Source: Bin5 sp965200615 (lineage in GTDB: Bacteria > Chloroflexota > Anaerolineae > Caldilineales > Caldilineaceae). From it: DNA of 64,000 nucleotides. Where the stretch lies: positions 1,550,001 to 1,614,000 of the forward strand of contig OZ241377.1 in the NCBI GenBank assembly GCA_965200615.1. Direction: 5' to 3'. The position numbers and the translations under genes were made by a program. Each line of letters opens with the position of its first letter. The first letter of the stretch is position 1. Positions 1 to 9,011 of this stretch are shown here, one piece after another. The notes under the pieces are model-generated. The model saw only the letters and a list, made by a program, of their open reading frames with translations. It made no database searches and was not told the DNA's origin.

Positions 1-110
1 TCCGCAGGTGCTTGCAATTCGTGTTCACTATTTCTGCTATGCCCTCCTTTAATCATGACAAGGCAAGCAGAAATCACCCGCAGAAGCTATACCGTCGCCC
101 CCGGGCCTGC

Positions 111-1073
111 CTACAGCTGGCGTAATGCAACTTCCAGCACGCGGTCAGGAGTCAGTTCCGGCAGTAGGAGTGCATTGGCTGCGGCCGCCAATGTGCGAGG
201 CGATAGGGGCTCACCGTCACCACCCTCGTTCTGCTCTCCGATTCCTGGCAGAGCGCCTTGAGGGATGAGGCCGATCAATTCGCTGCGGTCCAGCTTCACA
301 GCGTGGCGGGCGGCCTGCCGGCGAATGGCATTAACCGCCTCCTGAGGGGATGTGGCGCGATAATCAACGAGATTCATGCTGACCTGGGCCTGACCATCGA
401 CAAGGAGGCCCAGGGCTCGGATCGCCGGCAGCCCGCCGTCGCGCTCGCGTATCTGGCGGGCGATCGTTCTGGCGACGGCAACCTCGGCAGTGCGCAGGAA
501 AACGTTGAAGGCAATGAGAATAGGCCTGGCCCCGACCACAACCGCGCCCGCCGGGCCCGCCCTGGCCGGGCCGAAGTCCGGCAGGCGTTGCGGAAGGTGG
601 ATTTCCCGGACCAGGGCCTCATATTCACCGCGCCGGACATCGGCCAGATTGCGGCGCTCAGCTCTGGTAGCCGCTTGGCCATAGAGGTAGACGGGCACAT
701 CCAGCTCATCACCGATGCGGCGAGCCAGTTGCCGGGCCAGGAGAGCGCAGTCAGCAAGGAGAGTGTTTCGAATCGGCACGAGCGGGACCACATCGGCCGC
801 GCCCAGTCTGGGATGGACGCCCCGATGCCCTCGAAGGTCGATACGGGCGACAGCCACTTCGACCGCGTTGAACAGCCCTTGCAGAACCTGTTCCGGCGGG
901 CCCGCGACCGTGAGAACGGTGCGGTTGTGGTAAGCATCGCTGGTGCGATCGAGCAGCCGGGCGCCGGACGTCTGGACTGCTGCCGCCAACTCGTCGATGA
1001 CATCGGCGCGGCGGCCCTCTGAGAAGTTCGGAACTGTTTCTATGATTGGGATGTCGTTGGAACTGTGATTCAT
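111..1073 (-). CDS. ftcD: Glutamate formimidoyltransferase
   Basis: Transfers the formimino group of N-formimino-L-glutamate to tetrahydrofolate, the last step of histidine degradation; cytosolic. The 320 residues match a stand-alone formiminotransferase domain (about 300-330 aa), with no cyclodeaminase half. Visible family motifs are VPNFSEGRR near the N-terminus, GHRGVHPRLGA around residue 81 (containing the region of the catalytic His), and AQVSMNLV around residue 230. It starts at ATG 1073 without an obvious ribosome binding site. No other histidine-degradation gene is in view, and the neighbour upstream on the same strand, modB, is 130 bases away, so operon membership is uncertain. Confidence 0.9.
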   Translation of the reverse strand: MNHSSNDIPIIETVPNFSEGRRADVIDELAAAVQTSGARLLDRTSDAYHNRTVLTVAGPPEQVLQGLFNAVEVAVARIDLRGHRGVHPRLGAADVVPLVPIRNTLLADCALLARQLARRIGDELDVPVYLYGQAATRAERRNLADVRRGEYEALVREIHLPQRLPDFGPARAGPAGAVVVGARPILIAFNVFLRTAEVAVARTIARQIRERDGGLPAIRALGLLVDGQAQVSMNLVDYRATSPQEAVNAIRRQAARHAVKLDRSELIGLIPQGALPGIGEQNEGGDGEPLSPRTLAAAANALLLPELTPDRVLEVALRQL

Positions 1074-1205
1074 GCGATGACGGGTTGGGCTGCGACCGTG
1101 GTGCGAGCAAAGTTAGGCGCGCTCTACATTCTCTCCTGTCCCTGTCGCTTGTCTGAACCACCAAATGAGGAACTGGGGACTGGACGGTGATAGACCGGAC
1201 TTAAA

Positions 1206-2066
1206 TCAACCCGTTCGCGCAAGAAGCCACTTCACGAGCAACAGAATGGCGAACGCGGTCGCCATAAGGACAACGGACAGGGCCAAGGCAACGTCAAGAT
1301 CCAGTTCGAAGCCGATATAGATGGCCAGCGGCATCGTCTGCGTGCGTCCGGGATAGTTGCCGGCAAAAAGAATGGTGGCGCCGAAATCACCGAGAGCCCT
1401 CGCCCAGGTCATCACCAGCCCGCCCAGCAAGGAGGCGCGAGCGAGGGGGGCCGTTACGAAGCGGAAGATCTGCCGGCCGTCGGCCCCGTCCAAGGCCGCG
1501 GCCTCTTCCAGCTCGACCGCACTGCGGCTGAGGCCGCCGATAGCCGCGCGGATGTAGTAGGGAGAAGCGACAAAAAGTTGCGCGAGAATGACCGCCAGCG
1601 AAGTAAAGGCGATTTCGATTCCCGTCACTGACAGCCCCTGCCCCAGCATCCCCCTCCGGCCAAACGCCATCAGCAGGGCCAGCCCGGCAACAGCGGGGGG
1701 CAGGACGGTGGGCAGATCGATGAGCGTGTCCAGCGCCCGGCGTCCTCGAAACTGCCGCCGGGTCATCAGCACCGCCAGAGGCGTGCCCAGCAGGACCGTC
1801 AGAAGCGTCGCAGTCGCCGATGTCCATAGGCTCAAGACGATAGCCCGGCGAGCGACAGGCTGGGCCAGATGTGTGCTGATGTCGGTCAACTCCGTGCGCC
1901 AGATCAGTGCCAGAAGAGGAAGAGTCAGGAACAAGATCATGGGCACGGCTGACCAGAAGAGCGCGAGGCCCGGTCGCGTGAGGCGCCTGGAGGAGCGCTG
2001 GTCGCCCCCCGCCCGGTCGACGGGGATCCGCATTGCTTCGGCTGCTTCAGTCGTTCGCACGATCAA
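1206..2066 (-). CDS. modB: Molybdate ABC transporter permease ModB
   Basis: Inner-membrane permease subunit for molybdate (possibly tungstate) import. Five to six hydrophobic segments are visible, and the cytoplasmic coupling loop EEAAALDGADGRQIFRFV carries the EAA signature that docks onto an ABC ATPase. The first codon used here is TTG at 2066, overlapping the modA stop by four bases (TTGA), which implies translational coupling; an in-frame ATG at 2033 is the alternative. The expected ATPase gene modC does not follow: the next gene downstream is ftcD. The permease therefore must borrow an ATPase encoded elsewhere, or the operon has been split. Confidence 0.9.
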   Translation of the reverse strand: MIVRTTEAAEAMRIPVDRAGGDQRSSRRLTRPGLALFWSAVPMILFLTLPLLALIWRTELTDISTHLAQPVARRAIVLSLWTSATATLLTVLLGTPLAVLMTRRQFRGRRALDTLIDLPTVLPPAVAGLALLMAFGRRGMLGQGLSVTGIEIAFTSLAVILAQLFVASPYYIRAAIGGLSRSAVELEEAAALDGADGRQIFRFVTAPLARASLLGGLVMTWARALGDFGATILFAGNYPGRTQTMPLAIYIGFELDLDVALALSVVLMATAFAILLLVKWLLARTG

Positions 2067-3001
2067 AACGCCCCTGAGGCCGCAAAGTTTGAGGTCTCTT
2101 CTGAGCCTTCAGCCCGGCAATGGGTGGAAAAGCCGTGTGACTCCAGCACGGCGGTACCTTCTTCAGAAAACAAGAAAGTGACGAATGTTGCGGCCTGCTC
2201 CAGCTGCCTGCTGTCTCGGGTCAGGGCGATCGGATAGATTGCTGAAATGTTGAGATGGGCCGGTATCTCCATGCGCGGCAACTCTGTGTCACCTATGAGG
2301 TCACTGGCATAGACGACGCCGGCATCGGCCTCGCCCAATTGCAGTTTGCTGAGAATGCCCCGAACATTCTGTTCTTCAGACACGATGTTGGCCTCGAAAC
2401 CGGCACGAAATTCGGGGCCAAAACGTTCGTCCTGCGCGGTATTGGCCAGAAACTGTCGCGTGTACTGCCCAATGGGCACCGCCTCGGCGCCAACGACGAT
2501 CTTATGGCCGGGCTGGGCCAATTTCAGCAAAGATTCGACCTCAGGCGCGTCGTCGGATGCACCCGGAGCGCGCCGGCCGAAGCCGATCATCAACTGATTG
2601 CAGGCGAATGTCTTCACGCTGCCCTTCTCGATTCGTCCGGCGTCGATAGCCGCCTGCATCTGCATCTCGTCGGCCGAGGCGAAAATGTCGGCTCGCGCCC
2701 CCTCGCGCAGTTGGCCGGCCAGCTGCTGGGAACCGGCAAAGTTGAAAACAACGTTTCCTGTATGGCCCCCGCTTCTGAAAGACTGGGCAGCCTCCTGGAA
2801 GACATCGGTAAGGGACGCGGCCGCGAAGACGGTCACTTCGGCTGTTTCCGATAATGACGCCCTGCCGGCAGCCGGCTTGCTGCAGCCGGCCAGAAGTAGA
2901 CCACCCAGCAGCAGCATGGCCGCCGCCGGAATCAGCCCGAGTGCAGTTGTTGTCGAACGCCGACACAAGGATGACACGGATTTGACGATAGCAGTGAGCA
3001 T
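2063..3001 (-). CDS. modA: Molybdate-binding lipoprotein ModA
   Basis: Substrate-binding protein of the molybdate importer. A hydrophobic signal segment ends in LLLAGC, a lipobox, so the protein is probably lipid-anchored on the outer face of the cytoplasmic membrane. The mature protein opens with FAAASLTDVFQEAA, typical of the family, and ends with LFSEEGTAVLESHGF. Start choice is open: ATG 3124 gives an unnaturally long N-terminus, ATG 3001 is used here, and GTG 2977 (beginning MSSLCRRS, a good signal-peptide n-region) would sit at the predicted transcription start of the TTGACA-N17-TATCGT box at 2985-3013. It overlaps modB by four bases. Confidence 0.9.
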   Translation of the reverse strand: MLTAIVKSVSSLCRRSTTTALGLIPAAAMLLLGGLLLAGCSKPAAGRASLSETAEVTVFAAASLTDVFQEAAQSFRSGGHTGNVVFNFAGSQQLAGQLREGARADIFASADEMQMQAAIDAGRIEKGSVKTFACNQLMIGFGRRAPGASDDAPEVESLLKLAQPGHKIVVGAEAVPIGQYTRQFLANTAQDERFGPEFRAGFEANIVSEEQNVRGILSKLQLGEADAGVVYASDLIGDTELPRMEIPAHLNISAIYPIALTRDSRQLEQAATFVTFLFSEEGTAVLESHGFSTHCRAEGSEETSNFAASGAF

Positions 3002-3013
3002 TAGCCGTGTCAA
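2985..3013 (-). promoter_or_regulatory. Possible promoter of modAB
   Basis: On the minus strand TTGACA (3008-3013) and TATCGT (2985-2990) are separated by 17 bases. Transcription would begin near 2978, at the GTG codon 2977, so modA could be leaderless. The -10 box is weak, so this is tentative. Confidence 0.35.
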
Positions 3014-3284
3014 ATTCAGACCGTTTCCACTCTGGACGCCGGCCGCTCGCGGAGATGCGGCCCGGGATCGGTCCCAATCCGAACGCGGCCGTCCGTTCAT
3101 AGAAACGAGGCGGAAGCGAGACATGATGGCGCTGGCGTTCTATTCTGGCCAGTATGGTATGATCGACAGATAGCGATAGCAACGCAGCGCGTTTACGTCT
3201 CAGGATGATGCGGAAGATCCAAGCTGAGCGCCTTCCGGGCCAGCGTCTCCAGGCCGGGTATGCCAGCGGATGACAGGGGGAGCG

Positions 3285-5519
3285 GTGACAGATCAAGCAG
3301 CTGATTGGAACGAATTCGTCAGCAACCATTCGGCCGGCCATCTCTTGCAGACGAGTGAATGGGCGGCCTTGAAATGCCGGTCCGGCTGGCGGGCCAAACG
3401 CGTTCTCTTGCCGGAATCTACAGTCGGCGGCGCCGCGCAAGCCGGGGCGATGATCCTCTTTCGCAAAAAAATGGGCCAGGTCCTGGCATACGTCCCCAGA
3501 GGCCCGCTTGTAGACTGGTCCGACTCCACGCTGACGGAAGCTGTGGTGGCGCGCATGTACGATGTTGCCCGGCGGGAGGGAGCGTTCGCGCTGAAGATCG
3601 AACCGGACCTGCTGGACACGGCAGCCAACCGGCAGCGGCTCCGCGCGGCCGGCTTCCATCCCAGCCTCCAAACGATTCAGCCTCGCAGCACCGTTGTCGT
3701 CGATCTGCAGCCGGACGACGATACAATCCTCACGCGGATGAAGAGCAAGTGGCGCTACAACATCCGCCTGGCCGCGCGCAAAGGCGTGAGCGTGCGGGAG
3801 CTTGAGGCGCATGAGCTGCCCCTGTTCCAACAGTTGATGGAAGAGACGGGCAAGCGAGACGGGTTTTCCGTCCACAGCGCCGCCTACTACCGCGATGCCT
3901 ACGAGTTGCTGGCCCCCCGCTGGGGCGCCTTCCTGCTGGCCTCGCATGAGGGCGACCCTCTCGCCAGCATCGCTGTGTTTGCCTGCGGTTCGTCCGCCTG
4001 CTACCTGTGGGGGGCCAGCAACAACCGCCGCCGCAACCTGATGCCCAACCATGCGCTCCAATGGGAAGCGATGCTCTGGGCCAGGGCACGCGGTTGCACA
4101 CGTTATGATCTCTGGGGCGTCCCCGATGAGATCGGCACCATCGCCACCGGTCTCTGGCAGGAAGGGCGCAACGCTGTTTCCGCTGAGAAGGCGCCGGTGG
4201 ATCTGAATGCGCTCCCAGCCGGCGATCTTTGGGGCGTTTTCCGTTTCAAACAGGGCTTTGGCGGCGCGGTCGAGCGCACCGTCGGCGCCTGGGATCTGCC
4301 CTTGCAGCGACCGGTCTACAGTCTCTATCAGGGCGCGCTGCTTGCGAAGGACCGGGCTGAAAAAAGCAGGTACGGGGTAAAGGGGCAAGTAAAGGGGCAA
4401 GAGGAGCGGATGCAGACCTCCCCCCCCTCCGCCATTGAGGTAGCTATGGAGCCGGTGGTGACGGCCCCAGCGTGGGAAGACCTGTTGACGCAGCTGCCGC
4501 CCGACCGTAGCCACGTGCTGCAAAGCTGGTCGTGGGGTGTCGTCAAGGCCGGCAGCGGCTGGCGCGTCGAGCGCTGGCGCGTGCAGCGTGGCGGTCGGCC
4601 CTTGGGGTCTTTTCAGTGGCTCTGGCGGCAGCCTGCGGCAGCGATGCCCTTGCGCGTGGCTTACGTGCCCAAGGGCCCCCTGCTGGACTGGTCGGATGAC
4701 GAAGCAACTGCGCTCGTATTGGCGCAGATCGAAGAACTGTGCCGGCGGCGGGGCTGCCTTCAGGTAAAAATCGATCCTGATGTCGGCGAACAAGATGCGG
4801 AAGGGGTGCGTCTGAAGCAGCTGCTTCTCCAGCGCAACTGGCGCTTCAGCCCGGAGCAGATTCAGTTCAAAAATACCGGCTTCACGGACATCAACCGGGC
4901 CGAAGAAGAGCTGTTGAATTCGTTCAAGAGCAAATGGCGCTATAACATCCGGCTGGCCGAACGGCGGGGCGTCACCGTTCGCTGCGGCGATGTAGCGGAC
5001 TTGCCGGGCTTCTATCGACTCTACAAAGAGACGAGCGCCCGCGACGGTTTTCTGATCCGCCCATTCGCCTACTACAACCCCTTGTGGTGTACGTTTCTGA
5101 GGATGCAGCAGGACGAGGGGACACGGACCGGCGGGGCGCTGTTGTTGGCCGAGCATCCAGACGAGTCGCAGCCCATTGCCGGGCTGTTTCTGCTCCGTTA
5201 CGGTCGTCAGACTCTTTATTTCAACGGAGCCAGCAGTGCACGCCGGCGCCGCGACATGCCCAACTACCTCTTACAGTGGCGGGCGCTGCAGTGGGCCAGG
5301 ACACAGGGCTGCACGGTCTATGATTGGTGGGGTGCGCCGACGGACCCCGATGAACCGAGCGATCCTCTCCAAGGGGTATGGCGCTTCAAGGAAGGGTTTG
5401 CCGCCAGAATGGCCGTGCATGTGGGAGCGTGGGACTGGTCGCCCAGTCCGCTGCTATGGCACGGCTACCACCGGGGGAAGTCGCAGCTGCTGGAACTGAT
5501 GCGCAAGCGGCACCGCTAA
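3285..5519 (+). CDS. Tandem-duplicated FemAB-like aminoacyltransferase
   Basis: FemAB/FemX proteins use aminoacyl-tRNA to add amino acids to the lipid II peptide. This protein is two complete FemAB units fused in one chain of about 744 residues, roughly twice the family length. Matching landmarks occur in both halves: LQTSEWAALK and LQSWSWGVVK at each unit's start, MKSKWRYNIRLAARKGV and FKSKWRYNIRLAERRGV in each core, and DLWG/DWWG with WRFK/FRFK near each end. The linker near residues 365-385 is rich in charged residues. GTG 3285 is preferred because AGGGGGAG lies just upstream; ATG 3270 is possible. Two active sites or one active plus one regulatory half cannot be told apart here. Confidence 0.85.
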   Translation: MTDQAADWNEFVSNHSAGHLLQTSEWAALKCRSGWRAKRVLLPESTVGGAAQAGAMILFRKKMGQVLAYVPRGPLVDWSDSTLTEAVVARMYDVARREGAFALKIEPDLLDTAANRQRLRAAGFHPSLQTIQPRSTVVVDLQPDDDTILTRMKSKWRYNIRLAARKGVSVRELEAHELPLFQQLMEETGKRDGFSVHSAAYYRDAYELLAPRWGAFLLASHEGDPLASIAVFACGSSACYLWGASNNRRRNLMPNHALQWEAMLWARARGCTRYDLWGVPDEIGTIATGLWQEGRNAVSAEKAPVDLNALPAGDLWGVFRFKQGFGGAVERTVGAWDLPLQRPVYSLYQGALLAKDRAEKSRYGVKGQVKGQEERMQTSPPSAIEVAMEPVVTAPAWEDLLTQLPPDRSHVLQSWSWGVVKAGSGWRVERWRVQRGGRPLGSFQWLWRQPAAAMPLRVAYVPKGPLLDWSDDEATALVLAQIEELCRRRGCLQVKIDPDVGEQDAEGVRLKQLLLQRNWRFSPEQIQFKNTGFTDINRAEEELLNSFKSKWRYNIRLAERRGVTVRCGDVADLPGFYRLYKETSARDGFLIRPFAYYNPLWCTFLRMQQDEGTRTGGALLLAEHPDESQPIAGLFLLRYGRQTLYFNGASSARRRRDMPNYLLQWRALQWARTQGCTVYDWWGAPTDPDEPSDPLQGVWRFKEGFAARMAVHVGAWDWSPSPLLWHGYHRGKSQLLELMRKRHR

Positions 5520-5565
5520 CGCTGCCCAACTGTAGTATGTCATAAGCCAGCCGCAGGAAACCGGC

Positions 5566-6990
5566 CTACCCGGACAGAGTGGCGCCGTCGGGAATGACGA
5601 CCGGCGTGTCCGAGCTGTTTGACAGGGTGACGTCGCCCTCAACCGAGACAGAGGCGCCAAAGGTGTAGGGGCCTGTAACTGAAAAGCTGCGGCACCGGAG
5701 CAGGGAAGGCGGCCCGTGTGGAAATCGTTCCTCGATCTGATCGATGAACTGGTAAAAACGGTCGTCCAGTTCGACAAGCGGCGCCCCCACAGGGAAGGGA
5801 CCGCGACCCCGCCTCGGATCCAGACCGACGCACTGTTGCCGGCTCAGCTCGAAGGCATCGGAACGCAGAGCCAGCAAGTCATTACATCGTTTTACCGGCA
5901 AAAAGCGGTCTCGCGACACCTGGATTGCCTGCGCGCCGTCGAATGCCGAGATCGCCAACCCGACCGCGGTTTCCAATTGGAAGACCGGTGGGGAGTCCGG
6001 GCAGGAAGGGTCCACCGGTTTACTGTTGACGATCATCGGAAGATCCAGGAAACCGTCTCGTTCCTGCAGCAGCGCTCGCAAAGAGGGCAGGTGAATCCAC
6101 AGGTTGTTGGTATTAAACAGGCGGTAGCGGTTGATGTCCTGAAACTGCTCGACCTCCTCCGGCGGGCATTGGGCAATCTCCCGCAGCAGCAGCCGTCCAT
6201 CAGGGCTCTGGGCGATGTGCCCCCCCTTGCGGTCGGCCGCGGTGCGCTCGGTCACTTCCATCAGAAAGGGCAGGTTGCGGGCCGCGAAATAGCCCAGAAT
6301 ATCGGTGTCGACAGTTGCGCCCAGATTGTCGGCGTTGCTGACGAACATGTATTCGTACCCGAGAGAAAGCATCTTCCTGAGCAGGCTGCTCATGTGCAGA
6401 GTGAGGTAAATGTCGCCGTGTCCGGGCGGGCACCACGCCTTGGACGGGTCTTGATGCCACTCTACCGGCTGCAGAGTCTCCTGCCAGATTTTGGGAACTT
6501 TGTTTTGCAGAAAAGTAAGCGGTAGGGTCCCGGCGTCGCATGCTGCCAGTTGCGGGCAGGCGCTAAGCGCTTGCTGGGTTGCTTTCTGCGTGTTGTAGCT
6601 GTTCATGAAGATGAGGGGCAGTCGCGCCGTCATCTTCCGGCGCAGGTGCAGGATATGGCGGACGATAATATCCAGAAAGCGCAACCCGTCCTTCACCATC
6701 AGCAGCGATCTCGGCCCATGCAGCCCCATTGTCGCGCCCAGACCACCGTTCAGTTTCACGACGACGAGCCGGCTGAGCGCGTCCAAGCCCTCGTTATGGA
6801 AACCGGTGGCGGTGGAACTGTCGGCTATATCGGATGGTGGATGTGCGCTGGCGCCGGGGATGTATCCTGTGGCGCCGGCGCCGAGTTGGGCGTAGTAATG
6901 TTCAAAGCTGCGAATCAGCAGGTCGTCCAGACCCGCCCGTTTCATCTTCTGACGAACCGGCGCGAATGACACTGTGGGTATTCGACCCAT
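5566..6990 (-). CDS. UTP--glucose-1-phosphate uridylyltransferase, UDPGP family
   Basis: Makes UDP-glucose (or a related UDP-sugar) from UTP and a sugar 1-phosphate. It belongs to the eukaryotic-type UDPGP fold rather than the bacterial GalU family: VVKLNGGLGATMGLHGPRS around residues 73-91 is the nucleotide-binding signature, and VSNADNLGATVD the uridine/metal region. At 474 residues it has the normal length. Start ATG 6990 is preceded by GAGG at a good distance. It lies 60 bases downstream of the gamma-glutamyltransferase gene on the same strand and may be co-transcribed with it, and it converges on the FemAB gene. The exact sugar is not readable from sequence. Confidence 0.88.
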   Translation of the reverse strand: MGRIPTVSFAPVRQKMKRAGLDDLLIRSFEHYYAQLGAGATGYIPGASAHPPSDIADSSTATGFHNEGLDALSRLVVVKLNGGLGATMGLHGPRSLLMVKDGLRFLDIIVRHILHLRRKMTARLPLIFMNSYNTQKATQQALSACPQLAACDAGTLPLTFLQNKVPKIWQETLQPVEWHQDPSKAWCPPGHGDIYLTLHMSSLLRKMLSLGYEYMFVSNADNLGATVDTDILGYFAARNLPFLMEVTERTAADRKGGHIAQSPDGRLLLREIAQCPPEEVEQFQDINRYRLFNTNNLWIHLPSLRALLQERDGFLDLPMIVNSKPVDPSCPDSPPVFQLETAVGLAISAFDGAQAIQVSRDRFLPVKRCNDLLALRSDAFELSRQQCVGLDPRRGRGPFPVGAPLVELDDRFYQFIDQIEERFPHGPPSLLRCRSFSVTGPYTFGASVSVEGDVTLSNSSDTPVVIPDGATLSG

Positions 6991-7050
6991 TCAATAACCT
7001 CGGAGTTACGTGATGCTTGGGATTCTCTGCTCGTTGCGGCGCTTCTCTCG

Positions 7051-8724
7051 TTACCAGCCGACCGCGCAGCCGTCCTTGCGCGGGTCGCTCCCTCCGGTCA
7101 GGACGCCGCTTTCCGGGTCGCGGACAATTATCTGACCGCCGCCGAAACCGCCTCGCCCCACCCCGTCCACCGGAACCACATGATGTCCGCGACGGGACAT
7201 TTCCGCCAGGATGTCATAGTCCCAGCCCTCTTCAATCGTCAGTTGGCCTCCGGCTTCGTCCGCGCCTAACCCTGCATGCGGGCCGCTCAATGACCAGCGC
7301 GGCATGTCCAGGGCCTGCTGCGGGCTCATGTCCAGGGCCACCATGTTGACCAGCATCTGCAGATGTCCCTGGGGCTGCATATAGCCCCCCATCACGCCGA
7401 AGCTGGCATGCAACGCGCCGCCCCGCGTCGTCATCGCCGGGATAATCGTGTGATACGGCCGCTTGTTCGGAGCGAGACAGTTGGGATGGTCGGAGTCAAG
7501 AACGAAGAGCGCTGCCCGGTTCTGCAGGCTGACCCCGCTTCCGGGCACAACCAGCCCGCTGCCCGTTCCCTGGTAGAGGCTGTTGATAAAACTGCAAGCG
7601 TTCCCCTCGCCGTCGGCGGTAGTCAGATAGACGGTATCCGAACCGGCCATGGGATAACCGCTGGAAACCGACGCCGCGGCCCGCTGCGGGTCTATCTCCC
7701 CGCGTCTCCGGTCCGCATACGCTCGGCTGGCAAGTGTGTCCAGGGGGATCGGTACTACATCGACATCACAGACCCACTGCTGGGCCTCGGCGTACCCGAT
7801 GCGCATACACTCGACCAGCGTATGCAGTCGATCGACGCTGGACATTTGGGCCAGGTCGAAGCCGTCCGCCAGATTTGCTGCGACAATGGCCGCCAACCCC
7901 TGCCCGTTAGGTGGGCATTCGTACAGGCGAACATCGCCGAAATCGGCCGTGACAGGCTCATGCCAGGTGCTGGTATGGGCCGCCATATCCTGAGGCGTGA
8001 TCCAACCGCCGTAACGCTGTACGTGCTCGCTCAGTTTCCCGGCAAACTCCCCGGCGTAGATCGCCTTTTTGCCGTCGGCCGCGATCGCCCGCAGCGTCTG
8101 GCCCAGTGTGGGGATACGCATCACTTGCCCGGGCCGCGGCGCGCAGCCGTCGATGAGAAGCTCATGACCGCTCGGCTGCTCCGGTCCGTTGTCCAGGTCA
8201 CTGCTGATCCAGTCCGGTGAACGCCGCAGTTTGGCTGCCTGGGAGGCCCAGCCCCGCCCAATCCATTCGGTGACGGGGTAGCCCTCTTCAGCCAGATCGA
8301 TGGCAGGCTTGAGTACATCTGCCAGCGTCATGTCGCCGTGCCTTCCCAGCAGATCGCTCCACCCGGCGACGGTCCCCGGTATGCTGACGCTATGGCCGGT
8401 AAACTGGGGCATGCGAGAATAACCGAGACGTCGCAGTTCATCGATCGATGCCGCGCTGGCAGAGCGGCCCGACCCGTTGAGCGCGGTCACACCTTCCGTT
8501 TTGGCATCCCAGTAGAGGGCGAAACAGTCGCCCCCAATGCCGGTGGAGATCGGCTCGACCACGTTCAGGGCTGCGGCTGTGGCGATCGCGGCGTCGGCTG
8601 CGTTGCCGCCTGCCTGCAGGATCGATAGCCCGGCCTGGGCGGCAAGCGGTTGACTGGTGGCAATCAGTCCGTTGCGGGCCAAGACATTGCTGCGGCGCGA
8701 GCGAAAAACGAAATCAAAATTCAT
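7051..8724 (-). CDS. ggt: Gamma-glutamyltransferase family protein
   Basis: N-terminal nucleophile hydrolase of the gamma-glutamyltranspeptidase family, which cleaves glutathione and gamma-glutamyl compounds and matures by self-cleavage. The segment GGNAADAAIATAAALNVVEP near the N-terminus and PGSGVSLQNRA late in the chain are typical; the probable catalytic Thr is in GSDTVYLTTAD near residue 356, where cleavage would separate large and small subunits. No signal peptide is visible, unlike exported GGT of Proteobacteria, so it is probably cytoplasmic, as in many acylase-like GGT homologues. Length 557 is normal. It is probably the first gene of a two-gene unit with the uridylyltransferase. Confidence 0.88.
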   Translation of the reverse strand: MNFDFVFRSRRSNVLARNGLIATSQPLAAQAGLSILQAGGNAADAAIATAAALNVVEPISTGIGGDCFALYWDAKTEGVTALNGSGRSASAASIDELRRLGYSRMPQFTGHSVSIPGTVAGWSDLLGRHGDMTLADVLKPAIDLAEEGYPVTEWIGRGWASQAAKLRRSPDWISSDLDNGPEQPSGHELLIDGCAPRPGQVMRIPTLGQTLRAIAADGKKAIYAGEFAGKLSEHVQRYGGWITPQDMAAHTSTWHEPVTADFGDVRLYECPPNGQGLAAIVAANLADGFDLAQMSSVDRLHTLVECMRIGYAEAQQWVCDVDVVPIPLDTLASRAYADRRRGEIDPQRAAASVSSGYPMAGSDTVYLTTADGEGNACSFINSLYQGTGSGLVVPGSGVSLQNRAALFVLDSDHPNCLAPNKRPYHTIIPAMTTRGGALHASFGVMGGYMQPQGHLQMLVNMVALDMSPQQALDMPRWSLSGPHAGLGADEAGGQLTIEEGWDYDILAEMSRRGHHVVPVDGVGRGGFGGGQIIVRDPESGVLTGGSDPRKDGCAVGW

Positions 8725-8775
8725 AGTCAGATCTTTCCGAAGCCTTCAGATAAGGGCAAATGGAATAGACTATTC

Positions 8776-8804
8776 ATGATAGTCGATTGACAGCGAATAG
8801 GCAA
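8776..8804 (-). promoter_or_regulatory. Possible promoter of the ggt gene
   Basis: Minus-strand TTGCCT (8799-8804) and TATCAT (8776-8781) are separated by 17 bases, about 50 bases upstream of the start codon at 8724. Confidence 0.4.
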
Positions 8805-8875
8805 AGCGGTCAGGGATCGCATCTGCGCCGTAGCCAACACGCCCAGGCGCCCCCCTCCTAAGAATTCGGATCCTT

Positions 8876-8904
8876 TTGGCGGAACTACGCGGCTACGGTA
8901 GACT
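8876..8904 (+). promoter_or_regulatory. Possible promoter of the envelope protein genes
   Basis: TTGGCG (8876-8881) and TAGACT (8899-8904) with a 17-base spacer, about 105 bases before the ATG at 9012. The divergent region 8725-9011 shows no small gene. Confidence 0.33.
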
Positions 8905-9011
8905 ATTTGGAAAGGGTTTGTTCCATCTCCTCCTGGTTGCCATCTAGCTTCCGGACCCGTCGTCCGCGGCAACCAGCTAGTCTGTTTGGCGTCCCGGTTC
9001 AGTAACTGCCA

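Noticed and set aside
258..1022. Forward frame of 254 codons opposite ftcD
   Set aside because: Antisense to a gene with clear family motifs; no recognisable protein.
2541..5156. Open frame of 871 codons on the minus strand
   Set aside because: It lies opposite the FemAB and modA genes, has no coherent domain, and is an artefact of GC-rich codon use.
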